Origin: Bacteroides intestinalis
Lineage (GTDB): Bacteria > Bacteroidota > Bacteroidia > Bacteroidales > Bacteroidaceae
Reading direction: 5' to 3'
Length of the DNA: 64,000 nucleotides
Assembly: GCF_003464595.1 (NCBI RefSeq)
Contig: NZ_QRZF01000006.1
Location: forward strand, 1-64,000
Shown here: positions 37,636 through 46,937 of the stretch, one piece after another
Position numbering within the stretch: the first letter of the stretch is position 1
Layout of the letters: the number at the start of each line of letters is the position of its first letter
Made by a program: the position numbers and the translations under genes
The notes under the pieces: model-generated
What the model was told of the DNA's origin: nothing
The model's database searches: none
The model's input: the letters and a program-made list of their open reading frames with translations, nothing else

Positions 37636-38709
37636 ATGAACAAGAAACAAATTACCACAAATAAGAAAGTAGTCACCTTTGGTGAAGTAATGCTGAGGCT
37701 TACTGCTCCTGATTTCCTTCGTTTTTCACAAACCAATCAAATGATAGCCACTTACGGTGGCAGTGAAGCTAATGTGGCCGTTTCGTTGGCTAACTTTGGT
37801 ATTCCTACAGAATTCGTAACTCGCCTGCCGGACAATGCTGTGGCACGTGCCTGTATAGCTTCGCTCCGTGCTAACGGTTTAGGTACGGAAGGTATTGTTT
37901 TTGGTGGTAAGCGCATGGGGCTTTATTTTCTGGAAAGTGGTGCGGCATTCCGTAATTCTAATGTGGTTTACGACCGTGAAGGCTCTTCTTTTGCTACTTT
38001 GCGTCCGGGCATGATAGATTGGGAAAAGATATTCTCTGATGCCGGTTGGTTTCATTGGTCGGGTATTGCTGCTGCTTTGTCACAAGATGGTGCCGATGCA
38101 TGTCGTGAGGCTCTTGAAGTAGCTGACCGTATGGGGTTGACTATCTCCTGTGATCTGAATTTCCGTAAGAAACTTTGGAACTATGGGAGTTCTGCTGCCG
38201 AAGTCATGCAACCTTTAGTACAATATAGTGATGTTATTTTCGGTGCCGAACCGGAATATAAAGAGATACTTGGTATACAGCCTGTCGGTTTTAAAGCTGT
38301 AGATGCTGCGGATACTACGTTTGAAGCAAACCTTCCTGCTTTTGAAGAGTTCGGTCGTCGGGTGGTGGAACTTGTTCCTCGTTGCCAGAAGGCATTTCTG
38401 GAACTTCGTAATTCCATTACTTCCAATCATAATTTGCTGGCTGCCGTTCTCTATTCTGATAGCACATTGAAGCATACAGGTATTTATGATATCGAATGCG
38501 AAGTGGATCGTGTAGGTGCCGGTGATGCTTTTGTCGGTGGCATGATTTATGGTCTCATAACGTATCCGGATAATGATCAGAAAGCATTGGAATATGCTCT
38601 GGCAGCCTCTGCATTAAAGAATACCGTATACGGTGATTTTAATCATGTGACGGTGGAGGAAGTAGAAAGCCTGATGCAAGGAAATACATCCGGAAGGGTA
38701 TCACGATAA
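37636..38709 (+). CDS. PfkB-family sugar kinase, 2-dehydro-3-deoxygluconokinase-like
   Basis: A 357-residue cytosolic ribokinase-fold enzyme. It begins with the TFGEVMLRLTAPDFLRF pattern of KDG kinases, then GGSEANVAVSLANFGIPTEFVTRLP, and ends with the PfkB signature RVGAGDAFVGGMIYGL, in which Asp is the catalytic base. KDG kinase makes KDPG from the keto-deoxy-uronate that alginate, glucuronan or pectin breakdown yields, so it fits the lyases in this window, although it is not linked to them in an operon. The usual partner, KDPG aldolase, does not follow; a strong terminator comes instead. An insertion of about 20 residues after the sugar-binding half is seen (residues about 220-245). Confidence 0.82.
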   Translation: MNKKQITTNKKVVTFGEVMLRLTAPDFLRFSQTNQMIATYGGSEANVAVSLANFGIPTEFVTRLPDNAVARACIASLRANGLGTEGIVFGGKRMGLYFLESGAAFRNSNVVYDREGSSFATLRPGMIDWEKIFSDAGWFHWSGIAAALSQDGADACREALEVADRMGLTISCDLNFRKKLWNYGSSAAEVMQPLVQYSDVIFGAEPEYKEILGIQPVGFKAVDAADTTFEANLPAFEEFGRRVVELVPRCQKAFLELRNSITSNHNLLAAVLYSDSTLKHTGIYDIECEVDRVGAGDAFVGGMIYGLITYPDNDQKALEYALAASALKNTVYGDFNHVTVEEVESLMQGNTSGRVSR

Positions 38710-38715
38710 AAATGC

Positions 38716-38763
38716 TTTTCCGATTCATCAATTCATAGGTGCATAAATTGATGAATCGGAAAA
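38716..38763. terminator. Bidirectional terminator, perfect 18-bp stem
   Basis: TTTTCCGATTCATCAATT (38716-38733) and its exact complement (38746-38763) flank a 12-nt loop. A- and T-runs on both sides give a U-tract in either direction. It lies between convergent stop codons. Confidence 0.8.
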
Positions 38764-38772
38764 AGAATACAA

Positions 38773-39741
38773 TTAGATAACCTCTTTTGCAAGTGCCTCG
38801 GCAGTAGAGGCGTTTATCGATTCATCCAGCACATAGATCCGATAAGAAAGACGCAATTCCTGATCGGGATGCAAAGTAAATGACTGGCGTTTGGTTGGAG
38901 AGAAGTTCCACATCAGGTCGCCCCGGGAATTATTGGCTTTATCATCCCATACCCGTATCGGTTCGGGATAGTTCAGATTGGAAGAGTAAGGAACAATCAG
39001 GATACAGGCATCGTCTTTGCCGGGTTTCTTTTGAAAGTAGCACCAACGGGCCAGTGATCCATCGGCATTGTTACGGTCGAATCCTTCGGATGTGAGCATC
39101 TCGGCTGTCTGCCCATTCCAACTTTCGCATACGCGGATACAAATGCCTCCATAGCGATAGCTTTCCAATACTACCGGAGCAGAAGTGGCACAACGAAGCG
39201 TGGTGTGATAGTCAATGTAATATCCCCGTTGTTTGGTTTTTCCCACACGGATTTTCAGTTGCTCGGTCATCGCTATTTTTTCTTTCGTGGAGTCGGGATA
39301 TGCCACATGGTCGAGTACAGCGGAAAAACCATCGGGTTGCACCTCAACGAATTGCCGAAAACGAACTGTACCTTGTTTCTTATAGAGATTCCAGAAGTCA
39401 ATTTCATTTTCTTCGAACGTGGTTTTTGTCCAGGCATACCACAAGCCGAAATGGTGATAATGGTCGGATGGGGAACAATTGGTCAGTACCTCACCTTCCA
39501 ATGTACGTAAAGGATGGATGAATCCGCTTCGTTTATAAACAGTATCTACGCCCTGTGGAGGATAAGTTACTGCATAATTGTAAGTAAACAAGTGTTTTCC
39601 ATCCATTGTGTACTCCAATGCTCTATTTGTATCTACCACAGCAAACGGGGTGTGGGTAGAAGAGCATGAACTGAAAAGCACGAAAAAACTTAAATGGAAT
39701 AGAAATAAAATGATGCTCTTTGTTTCAGTGTATTTATTCAT
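38773..39741 (-). CDS. DUF6807 family lipoprotein
   Basis: A 322-residue lipoprotein from ATG 39741 (lipobox FSSC, Cys26); an in-frame ATG lies 9 bp upstream. The body matches the DUF6807 (once called PmoA-like) pattern: SGFIHPLRTLEGEVLTNCSP, DHYHHFGLWYAWTKTTFEE, ESYRYGGICIRVCESWNG. The His-rich DHYHHFGLW is the conserved core and could bind metal. The family is often found near sugar-catabolic genes, but no reaction is established. CAAATATA at 39765-39772 (TATATTTG) is a likely -7 element. Confidence 0.7.
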   Translation of the reverse strand: MNKYTETKSIILFLFHLSFFVLFSSCSSTHTPFAVVDTNRALEYTMDGKHLFTYNYAVTYPPQGVDTVYKRSGFIHPLRTLEGEVLTNCSPSDHYHHFGLWYAWTKTTFEENEIDFWNLYKKQGTVRFRQFVEVQPDGFSAVLDHVAYPDSTKEKIAMTEQLKIRVGKTKQRGYYIDYHTTLRCATSAPVVLESYRYGGICIRVCESWNGQTAEMLTSEGFDRNNADGSLARWCYFQKKPGKDDACILIVPYSSNLNYPEPIRVWDDKANNSRGDLMWNFSPTKRQSFTLHPDQELRLSYRIYVLDESINASTAEALAKEVI

Positions 39742-39785
39742 AGTTATCAATGTTTTGTTGGCAGTGCAAATATATCACTATAATG

Positions 39786-40121
39786 TTATAGAAGATTTTC
39801 TTTAGCACTGGGAGTATGCTGAAAAATAGGACCCACTATCTGGCAGTTATCCAATTCTTTACAGTCACCACAGGTATTAAATCCTTTTTCGTTTACGCAT
39901 TTGCGGATTGCGCACATATCGCTACAATACATCGTTTTCACTCCATCCACACGGCAGCCCATACAATTAATGGTATCTGCCGTAATCTCCGGTATATTAT
40001 TCAACTTACTCCACAGTTGGGCTGTTTTTTCTCTTAACTCATTGTCATCTTTGACAGTAGCTATGCGGGCATCGCAACTTTCGCAATCTAATCCGCAACA
40101 AGCAATTAATTGTTTCATCAT
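39786..40121 (-). CDS. DUF3795 cysteine-rich protein
   Basis: A 111-residue cytosolic protein (a second Met directly follows the first). It has the DUF3795 pattern: ACCGLDCESCDARIAT at the start, NCMGCRVDG in the middle and YCSDMCAIRKCVNEKG followed by CGDCKELDNC. Twelve or more cysteines in CxxC-like pairs suggest a zinc or iron-sulfur site. Function unknown. Unlike the lipoprotein at 64-1131, it lacks an export signal. Confidence 0.75.
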   Translation of the reverse strand: MMKQLIACCGLDCESCDARIATVKDDNELREKTAQLWSKLNNIPEITADTINCMGCRVDGVKTMYCSDMCAIRKCVNEKGFNTCGDCKELDNCQIVGPIFQHTPSAKENLL

Positions 40122-40264
40122 TAGGCTATGACTGTTGATATTTGGTTGATTGCAAATATAGTGATTCTTATGCGGCTTAATCTCATTGAATACATTTTTT
40201 CTCGATATTCTTTGCTCCTTTCATTTTTTATATTTTACTTTGCATCACAAAGTACTTTTTGTAT

Positions 40265-40849
40265 ATGGATAAGAATAAAGCAATAGAATCAGTAAATGAG
40301 ATAAAAGAATTGATGGAAAGATCTTCCAAGTTCGTATCTCTCAGTGGAATGACGGCTGTCTTGGCCGGAGTGTATGCATTAGCCGGTGCTTATGTGGCCG
40401 GTCAGTTATTAAGATCAGGGGATAATAGGGAAGGACTAATAATGGTTGCTTCACTGGTTTTGACTGTTTCAGTTGTTACCGCCTGTATCTTATCCTGGTA
40501 TAAGGCCAAGAAGATGCAACAAAAGCTATTCAGTAAACTAACTTATCGTATTGCATGGAATTTTTCATTGCCGTTGTTAACGGGAGGGTTGTTCTGTATA
40601 GCCTTGTTGCTACATGAACATTACGGATTGGTATCTTCTGTGATGTTACTTTTCTATGGACTTTCGTTGGTCAATGTGTCTAAGTTCACTTACTCCAATG
40701 TGGCATGGTTAGGATATGCTTTTCTTTGCCTGGGTATTGCAGACTGTTTCTTTGAAGGGCATGGCTTGATGTTTTGGACAATTGGTTTTGGTGGATTCCA
40801 TATTTTGTATGGCATGTTGTTTTATTTACAGTACGAAAGAAAAAAATAA
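40265..40849 (+). CDS. Small integral membrane protein of a regulator/CreD cluster
   Basis: A 194-residue membrane protein (an alternative ATG lies 6 bp upstream) with an amphipathic N-terminus (IESVNEIKELMERSSKFVSLSG) and about five to six hydrophobic segments from residue 28. I recognise no named family beyond Bacteroidetes membrane proteins that precede a small winged-helix regulator. It lies 3 bp upstream of that regulator gene, so the two are translated together. Confidence 0.7.
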   Translation: MDKNKAIESVNEIKELMERSSKFVSLSGMTAVLAGVYALAGAYVAGQLLRSGDNREGLIMVASLVLTVSVVTACILSWYKAKKMQQKLFSKLTYRIAWNFSLPLLTGGLFCIALLLHEHYGLVSSVMLLFYGLSLVNVSKFTYSNVAWLGYAFLCLGIADCFFEGHGLMFWTIGFGGFHILYGMLFYLQYERKK

Positions 40850-40852
40850 TAG

Positions 40853-41149
40853 ATGATAGAAGCATTTCAAAATATAAATAAGGCATTTGAAAGTAAAGTT
40901 CGTCTGGGTATTATGGCAGTTCTCATGGTAAATGAAGATGCCGATTTCAATACTTTGAAGGAATTACTTTCACTGACGGACGGTAACCTGGCAAGCCATA
41001 CGAGGGCTTTGGAAGAGTTGGGTTATATTGTTTGCCAGAAGAGCTTTGTGGGCAGGAAGCCGAAAACATCTTTCCAAGCCACTAAGGAGGGGAAGAAGGC
41101 TTTCAAAACTCATATTGAAGCATTGGAGAATTTTCTGAAATCAACGTAG
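40853..41149 (+). CDS. Winged-helix transcriptional regulator (MarR/ArsR-like)
   Basis: A 98-residue single-domain winged helix: SKVRLGIMAVLMVNEDADFNTLKELL-like entry (here FESKVRLGIMAVL), recognition helix TDGNLASHTRALEELGYI and wing SFVGRKPKTSFQATKEGKKAF. This matches the HTH family that regulates neighbouring membrane-protein genes. It lies between a membrane protein and CreD, so it probably controls that operon. No effector domain is present. Confidence 0.83.
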   Translation: MIEAFQNINKAFESKVRLGIMAVLMVNEDADFNTLKELLSLTDGNLASHTRALEELGYIVCQKSFVGRKPKTSFQATKEGKKAFKTHIEALENFLKST

Positions 41150-41208
41150 ATGTTTGGCTTCACACAAAACCAGACAATACTAAATATCTTACTTAATACG
41201 ATTCTATT

Positions 41209-42594
41209 ATGGACAATTTGAATGACAATTTGAACAAAGATTTCAATGTAGATTTCACAGAGAATCTGAATGAAACAAAGAAACAGGCAAGCGGCTGTCT
41301 ACGCCGTTTCTCCAAATCGATTAAAGTGGTAGTTATCGCTTTTCTAATTTTATTGCTGTTGATCCCGATGTTTATGATCGAAGATATGATTAGGGAACGT
41401 GGGCAGATACAGACGGATGCTATTGAGGAAGTTGGTCAAAAGTGGAGTTTGGCACAGACTATTACAGGCCCTTATATTAACTTGCAATATCCCATTACTC
41501 AGGAAGATAATGGAGTAAAGAAGGTTACTATGGGGAGTATAACATTGCTTCCTGATGAATTGTCAATAGATGGACAGTTGAGTACAGAAATTCTTCAGAG
41601 AGGAATTTATAAGGTAAATGTCTATCAGTCCGAATTACTGATCAAGGGATTCTTTAGTTCGGAAGAACTCCGTAAGAGTAATGTCGACATGAATGTGCTT
41701 CAGTACAATAGAGCGGCTGTTTGCTTGAACCTAACAGATATGCGTGGTCTCAGTGAACAGGTCAGTATTACACTGAATGATTCTGTCTATACGTTTGAGC
41801 CGGGAGTGGATGGACGAGGTATTGAAAGTATGGGTGTTCATGCCATTGTCGACCTTTCCTCTCTGAAAGAAGACAGGAAATTGCCTTATGAAATGAAAAT
41901 TAAATTGAAAGGTTCCCAGTCTATCTACTTTACCCCATTGGGCAGAACCACCAAAGTGAACCTGAAAGCAAATTGGAATACTCCAAGTTTTGATGGCAAT
42001 TATTTGCCTGAGAAACGGGAGATTACAGAGAAAGATTTTTCTGCACAGTGGCAGGTGTTGAATCTCAATCGGAATTATCCCCAAGTACTTGTCAATTATC
42101 AGAATGCCAGCGTTAAAGATATTCAAAACTCTAATTTTGGTGTCAATCTGAAAATGCCGGTAGAACAGTATCAGCAGTCTATGCGCTCTACTAAATATGC
42201 TATTCTGATTATTCTACTTACTTTTACAGTAATATTCTTCACAGAGATAATGGAGAAAACCCGTATTCATGCCTTGCAATATTTGTTGGTGGGATTAGCT
42301 CTTTGTCTATTCTATAGTCTGTTATTATCCATGTCCGAGCATATTGGTTTCAATATGGCTTACTTGGTGGCATCGGTGCTTACTATTACTTTGGTGGGTG
42401 GATACATGCTGGGGATTATCAAAAGAAAAAAAACGGCGTTCATTATGGTAGGTTTGCTAAGTGTTCTTTACATTTATGTTTTCATCCTTATCCAGTTAGA
42501 AACCTTTGCTTTGCTGGCCGGTAGTCTCGGATTGTTTGTGATACTGGCAATGGTGATGTATTTCTCTAAGAAGATTGACTGGTTCAATGAATAA
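41209..42594 (+). CDS. creD: CreD-like inner-membrane protein
   Basis: A 461-residue protein of the CreD family. An N-terminal cytosolic stretch and one membrane helix (residues about 42-62, VVVIAFLILLLLIPMFMI) are followed by a large periplasmic beta-rich domain (about 65-330), then five to six membrane helices (about 335-455). In gamma-proteobacteria CreD is induced by CreBC and linked to envelope integrity and beta-lactam or colicin response; here no CreBC is present and the winged-helix gene upstream takes the regulatory position. It is the last gene before a clear terminator. Confidence 0.82.
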   Translation: MDNLNDNLNKDFNVDFTENLNETKKQASGCLRRFSKSIKVVVIAFLILLLLIPMFMIEDMIRERGQIQTDAIEEVGQKWSLAQTITGPYINLQYPITQEDNGVKKVTMGSITLLPDELSIDGQLSTEILQRGIYKVNVYQSELLIKGFFSSEELRKSNVDMNVLQYNRAAVCLNLTDMRGLSEQVSITLNDSVYTFEPGVDGRGIESMGVHAIVDLSSLKEDRKLPYEMKIKLKGSQSIYFTPLGRTTKVNLKANWNTPSFDGNYLPEKREITEKDFSAQWQVLNLNRNYPQVLVNYQNASVKDIQNSNFGVNLKMPVEQYQQSMRSTKYAILIILLTFTVIFFTEIMEKTRIHALQYLLVGLALCLFYSLLLSMSEHIGFNMAYLVASVLTITLVGGYMLGIIKRKKTAFIMVGLLSVLYIYVFILIQLETFALLAGSLGLFVILAMVMYFSKKIDWFNE

Positions 42595-42609
42595 ATTTTT
42601 TGTAAATAA

Positions 42610-42646
42610 AAAGAGAGTATCCGTTTATGAGTTGGATACTCTCTTT
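42610..42646. terminator. Bidirectional terminator after creD
   Basis: AAAGAGAGTATCC (42610-42622) pairs perfectly with GGATACTCTCTTT (42634-42646), with an 11-nt loop. The stem is A-flanked on the left and T-ended on the right, between convergent genes. Confidence 0.75.
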
Positions 42647-42705
42647 ATACATTCACTTGCTTCTTAGTTCCTATCTTCGGTCTCTGAGTATTTCTTTAGA
42701 AGTAC

Positions 42706-44664
42706 TTATTTTTTATACCAATCTTTGTTCTTTTCTCCATTACTGGTTACCCATTCATCATAGCCGCTATATAATAGATTAATAGCTTTTCTTTCGTTAG
42801 CGCTATCCAGCAATTTGCTTAAATCACTTTCTGTAGCTCGGCTCAGGAAGAATGCAAATGGGTAATTACCTTTACGTACATAGTAGATGCTCTGAGATAT
42901 TTGAGAAGCGTCATCTCCCTGATTGAAATAGCCTCTGTTCATTTTAGATGTCGGTACTTCCAAGGGAATATGCATTTCCCATCGCAAACCGTCCGCTTCG
43001 TTCTTAAAAATGAATGCCTGAGCTTCTGATTGCGTTGAAATGGGGTCACTATAATTAACGGTTACTTTATATTCTGCTCCCATATCGTCTTTTACATTTT
43101 CAGTCAGGAGGTATATGTTTTCCTGAGGTTCGTAAGCAAATGTAGTTTCAGTAAAGTCTTTCTCACCTTCTTTACGAATAGAATAAGTGGTAGACTTAAT
43201 ATTTCCTTTAGTAAGTAGTCTGAATGCTAAACCATTTTTATTGGTAGCTACATTCTGGAATGTTTTGAATGTGAATGATTCGGAATATATTTGATTCTTT
43301 TCATTGAAGGTGTTGCCATAGTTATATCGCACAACTACATCATTCATGTCATAATCTCCCTGATTGGGCCAAAGATCCTCGAATGCGTATATACCTTTAA
43401 GAAAATCAATGCTTGTTTTATCATCATCAGGATTTGTCACGGGTATATCAGTGATAGCATCTACTGGATTAGATTTCAAAGTAATAACTACATCGCTAAA
43501 GTTTTCATCAGTCATATAATCCTCAAAAGAAGTCAATATCCAGTCACCATATCTATAAACGGCAGTGCGTGGTCCATTAAAGTTTTCGCCTTTGTCGTTT
43601 AAACTTAAACCACTTGAAGTGGCAGCACGGTATTTTTTGTATCCAGTGAAACCGCCAACATGATTATTCCAGCCGTTGGTGGCTAATACAAAACCTATCC
43701 TATAACCCTTGGGGAATGCCGTTGTTGCTCCTTCTTTACTTCCGCTTGCGATATTGGGATAATACATTAGTTGTACGGCGGTCAGTGGATCAATGCCTGC
43801 ACTCTTTTTTGCTAAATTGAGATTGTTGGACCAATTGCCATCCTGAGTATTCGGGAATAACATGATTACATGAGCCTCATTTAGGTCTGCGGGTTGCTCT
43901 CCCTCTTTATAGTAGTAATATCCCAATGAACATGTCCAACAGGTATTTTGTCCCAGGAATGTAACTACTACTTCAGCATCTTTGTTAACATACATATCCG
44001 AGTAACCACGATATTCTTGCGGGCAAGTTTGTTGTGTGTTTATAATACGGGTGTGTGCAGCATATAAACCATCTTTCTTGGTTGCTGCCAATATACCATT
44101 ATACTTATAATTAATATCCCCGTTTTTATACAAGTCGTAATCGCCTAACCAAGCTTTCCACACTTCATTTCCATTTTTATTACTTACCAGGTAACTATCA
44201 TGTGATTCCTTGGTTGGGGTGATTGTACGCGTTTCAGTGGCGGCATTATCCGTAACTTCAATATTGCCATTTACAATATTTGCTTCCATCAGGGTTTGTG
44301 CAAAGAAGGCAGGAGAATAGATATATACCTTTGTTAAATAAGAAGGTAATTCTATCTTTCCTTTATAAGTGCCATCTTCTTCGGTGTAGGCTGCAAATAG
44401 ATAATCTACATCCTGACGTTTGATGTAAGTACCGTATTCGCTTTCAGTAACAGGCATTTCATCATATACTTCAAAATATACATTTGATTGTACAGTACCA
44501 TTTACGTAATTTACATTTAAGTTTACGTCTTTCTGTACAGTAGAGAAGGGAAAATTGTTGAATTCTTTTTCATCCTCCTTAGGGCCCTTATAAACATCAT
44601 TGTCCGTACAGCTGCTTAATACGAGAGCAGCGATTAAAGTAGTTCTTAATAATTTTTTCCACAT
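42706..44664 (-). CDS. LruC/DUF4842-domain lipoprotein
   Basis: A 652-residue lipoprotein (lipobox LSSC, Cys19). Residues about 40-160 form a beta-sandwich; the middle part is aromatic-rich (CWTCSLGYYYYKEGEQPADL). The C-terminal LruC/DUF4842 domain begins near residue 415 with YAFEDLWPNQGDYDMNDVVV, a hallmark with a likely calcium-binding Asp/Asn cluster, and continues to the end. Such proteins are large surface lipoproteins of Bacteroides with no proven function. A CAAATATA at 44786-44793 suggests transcription starts about 115 bp before the ATG. Confidence 0.75.
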   Translation of the reverse strand: MWKKLLRTTLIAALVLSSCTDNDVYKGPKEDEKEFNNFPFSTVQKDVNLNVNYVNGTVQSNVYFEVYDEMPVTESEYGTYIKRQDVDYLFAAYTEEDGTYKGKIELPSYLTKVYIYSPAFFAQTLMEANIVNGNIEVTDNAATETRTITPTKESHDSYLVSNKNGNEVWKAWLGDYDLYKNGDINYKYNGILAATKKDGLYAAHTRIINTQQTCPQEYRGYSDMYVNKDAEVVVTFLGQNTCWTCSLGYYYYKEGEQPADLNEAHVIMLFPNTQDGNWSNNLNLAKKSAGIDPLTAVQLMYYPNIASGSKEGATTAFPKGYRIGFVLATNGWNNHVGGFTGYKKYRAATSSGLSLNDKGENFNGPRTAVYRYGDWILTSFEDYMTDENFSDVVITLKSNPVDAITDIPVTNPDDDKTSIDFLKGIYAFEDLWPNQGDYDMNDVVVRYNYGNTFNEKNQIYSESFTFKTFQNVATNKNGLAFRLLTKGNIKSTTYSIRKEGEKDFTETTFAYEPQENIYLLTENVKDDMGAEYKVTVNYSDPISTQSEAQAFIFKNEADGLRWEMHIPLEVPTSKMNRGYFNQGDDASQISQSIYYVRKGNYPFAFFLSRATESDLSKLLDSANERKAINLLYSGYDEWVTSNGEKNKDWYKK

Positions 44665-45104
44665 ATTATTTAGTGTTTATAGATAGTTTCGCGTTCCTTT
44701 TTCAGGTCTATGTGTGATCTTTACAAATGCAAGAGAAGTCAGTGCTCGGTTGACGTTCGTAGAAAATGATCATAATAAACAATTGCAAATATATTGTATA
44801 ATAATTAGATATACAATAAAATAGTCAATTAATTGCTCGAAATTGCTTATTTTATAGTCAGATTTTACAATTTCAATATGAATATAATTTTCCCTTGTAT
44901 ATGCTCTATTTTCCAAAGAGGATTGCAAATTCTCTTTGGAAAGTTTGGCTTTAACTATGGTATTTAGATTTAATGTCAATTTGTCTGAACTCATAAAACA
45001 GATACTGTATTGCTCTTTTAGCTTGCTTTAATGCGAAAAGAAGATTACTAAAAATGCTCTGCAACGATGCTCATTAGACTGTAGAATCTTGAATATTTCA
45101 CTTA
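44665..45104. other. AT-rich intergenic region upstream of the LruC gene
   Basis: About 440 bp, strongly AT-rich. It contains the likely -7 element of the LruC gene (CAAATATA, 44786-44793). A 74-codon frame on the minus strand (44770-44994) overlaps that promoter and has no recognisable features, so I do not call it. Nothing else is visible. Confidence 0.4.
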
Positions 45105-45300
45105 TTACTTAATAAAGACTTTTTTGGCTGTTCCATCACTCATTTTTACAATGTTTATTCCGTGAATAGGCGCTTTCAAAGGGATTCCGTAAATCGTATA
45201 ATATTGAATGATTTTATTGTTGTCAGGTTTTATGTCATCAATGCAAGTGACTGTATCGTATTTCTGTGAGAGATGCAGTGCTTTAATAATCAGACCGTAG
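45105..45300 (-). pseudogene. 3' fragment of a secreted protein with sorting-like tail
   Basis: On the minus strand an open frame with no start runs from about 45300 to a TAA at 45105-45107. It encodes about 64 residues, including YYTIYGIPLKAPIHGINIVK and MSDGTAKKVFIK. The GINIVKMSDGTAKKVFIK end resembles the final strand of the C-terminal tails of Bacteroides surface proteins. No N-terminal part lies upstream; instead an unrelated fragment abuts. It therefore looks like the leftover 3' end of a gene deleted at this junction. Confidence 0.6.
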
Positions 45301-45313
45301 CCTTATTTGTGTA

Positions 45314-45657
45314 TCAATGAAGTATAAATCCCCATCTAAAGAAATTTTCTAAGTCGTCACCTGCATATTCAAAGTTATTAAGTTTGAATACAGAGGCCTT
45401 ACCATCATGAAACACTTCATTTTCACCACCTTTGTCCATATAGGTAATGTTGAAGTGGGATAAGTCAATCCATAAGTTCTTGTTATTAGCAAACTTAATC
45501 AATTCTTTGATTTGCCCTCTCTTATAGCTCTCTGTTGGTTCAATTTCTCCTGTTGCTTCCTTACTTCTTCTGGCGATGCAGGCTGCTTGCTCCAAGAGGT
45601 TATTGATTGACGAGTACGCTCTATCCATTGCTTGTGAAATTCATTAATATATTCCAT
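45314..45657 (-). pseudogene. Truncated, probably frameshifted polyvalent-kinase-like gene
   Basis: The frame at 45628-45314 encodes RRSKEATGEIEPTESYKRGQ, a LWIDLSHFNITYMDKGGENE stretch and VFKLNNFEYAGDDLENFF. This resembles the first part of the putative polyvalent protein kinase family found on Bacteroides mobile elements, which is normally more than 200 residues; here it stops after RWGFILH. A second frame (from ATG 45657, MEYINEFHKQWIERTRQS) overlaps and ends at 45499. It looks like the true N-terminus separated by a frameshift near 45625. A -7 element (CAAAGATA, 45683-45690) remains upstream. Remnant of a mobile element; family name from memory. Confidence 0.55.
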
Positions 45658-45720
45658 AAATCTTATGATTATGAGTTTAAGACAAAGATAATCATTATCC
45701 TTTAAATCATAATGATTTAG

Positions 45721-45820
45721 TTGGGACATTTAAGGGATACCGTGAGGATTTTACTCTGTTACAACCTTGCTTATCTATTATTTAGTAACCCTAAATGATA
45801 AGAGAGATAAGGTGTCCCAA
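45721..45820. repeat. 100-bp segment bounded by inverted TTGGGACA/TGTCCCAA
   Basis: Perfect 8-bp terminal inverted repeats bound exactly 100 bp with internal stems (CTTATC-x4-ATTTAG facing CTAAATGATAAG). A further dyad, TAAATCATAATGATTTA, lies just outside (45703-45719). The size fits a miniature non-autonomous element, but no target-site duplication is evident and no transposase is present. Confidence 0.35.
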
Positions 45821-45851
45821 ACCATCATTTATATCCAGTTACCATAAAATA

Positions 45852-45888
45852 ATAAACTCCTGCAATCGCAAGGATTACAGGAGTTTAT
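45852..45888 (-). terminator. Terminator of the GGGtGRT operon
   Basis: ATAAACTCCTGCAATC (45852-45867) pairs with GATTACAGGAGTTTAT (45873-45888) with one mismatch, 19 bp after the stop codon of the minus-strand gene. The following minus-strand sequence is T-rich. Confidence 0.75.
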
Positions 45889-45907
45889 CTATATAGAGTA
45901 ACTTAAA

Positions 45908-46918
45908 TTACTTGCTCAAAGCCTGAGCTACGTCTACAGCACAAGCCACAGTACAACCTACCATCGGGTTGTTACCAATTCCTAAGAATCCCATCATTTC
46001 TACGTGAGCAGGAACAGATGAAGAACCAGCGAACTGAGCGTCTGAGTGCATACGACCCATAGTGTCTGTCATGCCATAAGAAGCCGGACCGGCTGCCATG
46101 TTATCCGGGTGAAGAGTACGACCTGTACCACCACCGGAAGCAACTGAGAAATAAGGCTTACCAGCAAGCATACGCTCTTTCTTGTAAGTACCTGCAACCG
46201 GGTGTTGGAAACGAGTCGGGTTAGTAGAGTTACCAGTGATAGAAACGTCTACGCCTTCTTTCCACATAACAGCTACACCTTCACGAACATCGTCGCAACC
46301 ATAACATTTTACTTTTGCACGGTCACCTTCAGAGTAAGCGATTTCGCGAACAACTTTCAGTTCAGAAGTGTAGTAGTCGAATTGAGTTTGTACATAAGTA
46401 AAGCCATTGATACGAGAGATGATCTGTGCAGCATCCTTACCCAAACCGTTCAGGATACAACGCAGAGGTTCTTTACGTACTTTGTCAGCTTTAGCAGCAA
46501 TTTTGATAGCACCTTCTGCAGCAGCAAATGACTCGTGGCCTGCCAAGAAAGCAAAACACTTAGTCTCTTCGCGCAACAACATAGCTGCCAGGTTACCATG
46601 ACCGATACCAACCTTACGGTCGTCGGCTACAGAACCCGGGATACAGAAAGCTTGCAGACCGATACCGATAGCTTCGGCAGCGTCAGCAGCATTCTTGCAG
46701 CCCTTCTTGATAGCGATAGCTGCACCTACTACGTAAGCCCACTTTGCATTTTCGAAACAGATAGGCTGAGTTTCTTCACACGTTTTATAAGGATCAAGTC
46801 CGGCAGCGTCGCAGATTGCGTTAGCTTCCTCGATGTCTTTGATGCCGTTAGCGTTCAAGGCAGCAATGATACCTTTGATACGACGGTCTTGACTTTCAAA
46901 TTTTACTTCTCTAATCAT
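45908..46918 (-). CDS. GGGtGRT protein, conserved protein of unknown function
   Basis: I start at ATG 46918 (MIREVKFESQDRRIKGI), 39 bp inside the longest frame, giving 336 residues. It has the GGGTGRT motif at residues 262-268 (SVASGGGTGRTLHPDN) that names the family, plus GIGHGNLAAMLLREETKCFA and GIGNNPMVGCTVACAVDVAQ near the end. Cysteines include CYGC at 205/208 and CTVAC at 322/326; a metal or cluster site is possible. No signal peptide. It begins 19 bp after the NifU-like gene, forming a two-gene operon with its own promoter and terminator. Codon use looks highly expressed. The function is not known to me. Confidence 0.85.
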   Translation of the reverse strand: MIREVKFESQDRRIKGIIAALNANGIKDIEEANAICDAAGLDPYKTCEETQPICFENAKWAYVVGAAIAIKKGCKNAADAAEAIGIGLQAFCIPGSVADDRKVGIGHGNLAAMLLREETKCFAFLAGHESFAAAEGAIKIAAKADKVRKEPLRCILNGLGKDAAQIISRINGFTYVQTQFDYYTSELKVVREIAYSEGDRAKVKCYGCDDVREGVAVMWKEGVDVSITGNSTNPTRFQHPVAGTYKKERMLAGKPYFSVASGGGTGRTLHPDNMAAGPASYGMTDTMGRMHSDAQFAGSSSVPAHVEMMGFLGIGNNPMVGCTVACAVDVAQALSK

Positions 46919-46937
46919 AATTTCTTTCCTCCTTATA

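Noticed and set aside
44770..44994. 74-codon minus-strand frame upstream of the LruC gene
   Set aside because: It overlaps the likely LruC promoter, is AT-rich and has no family, signal peptide or motif.
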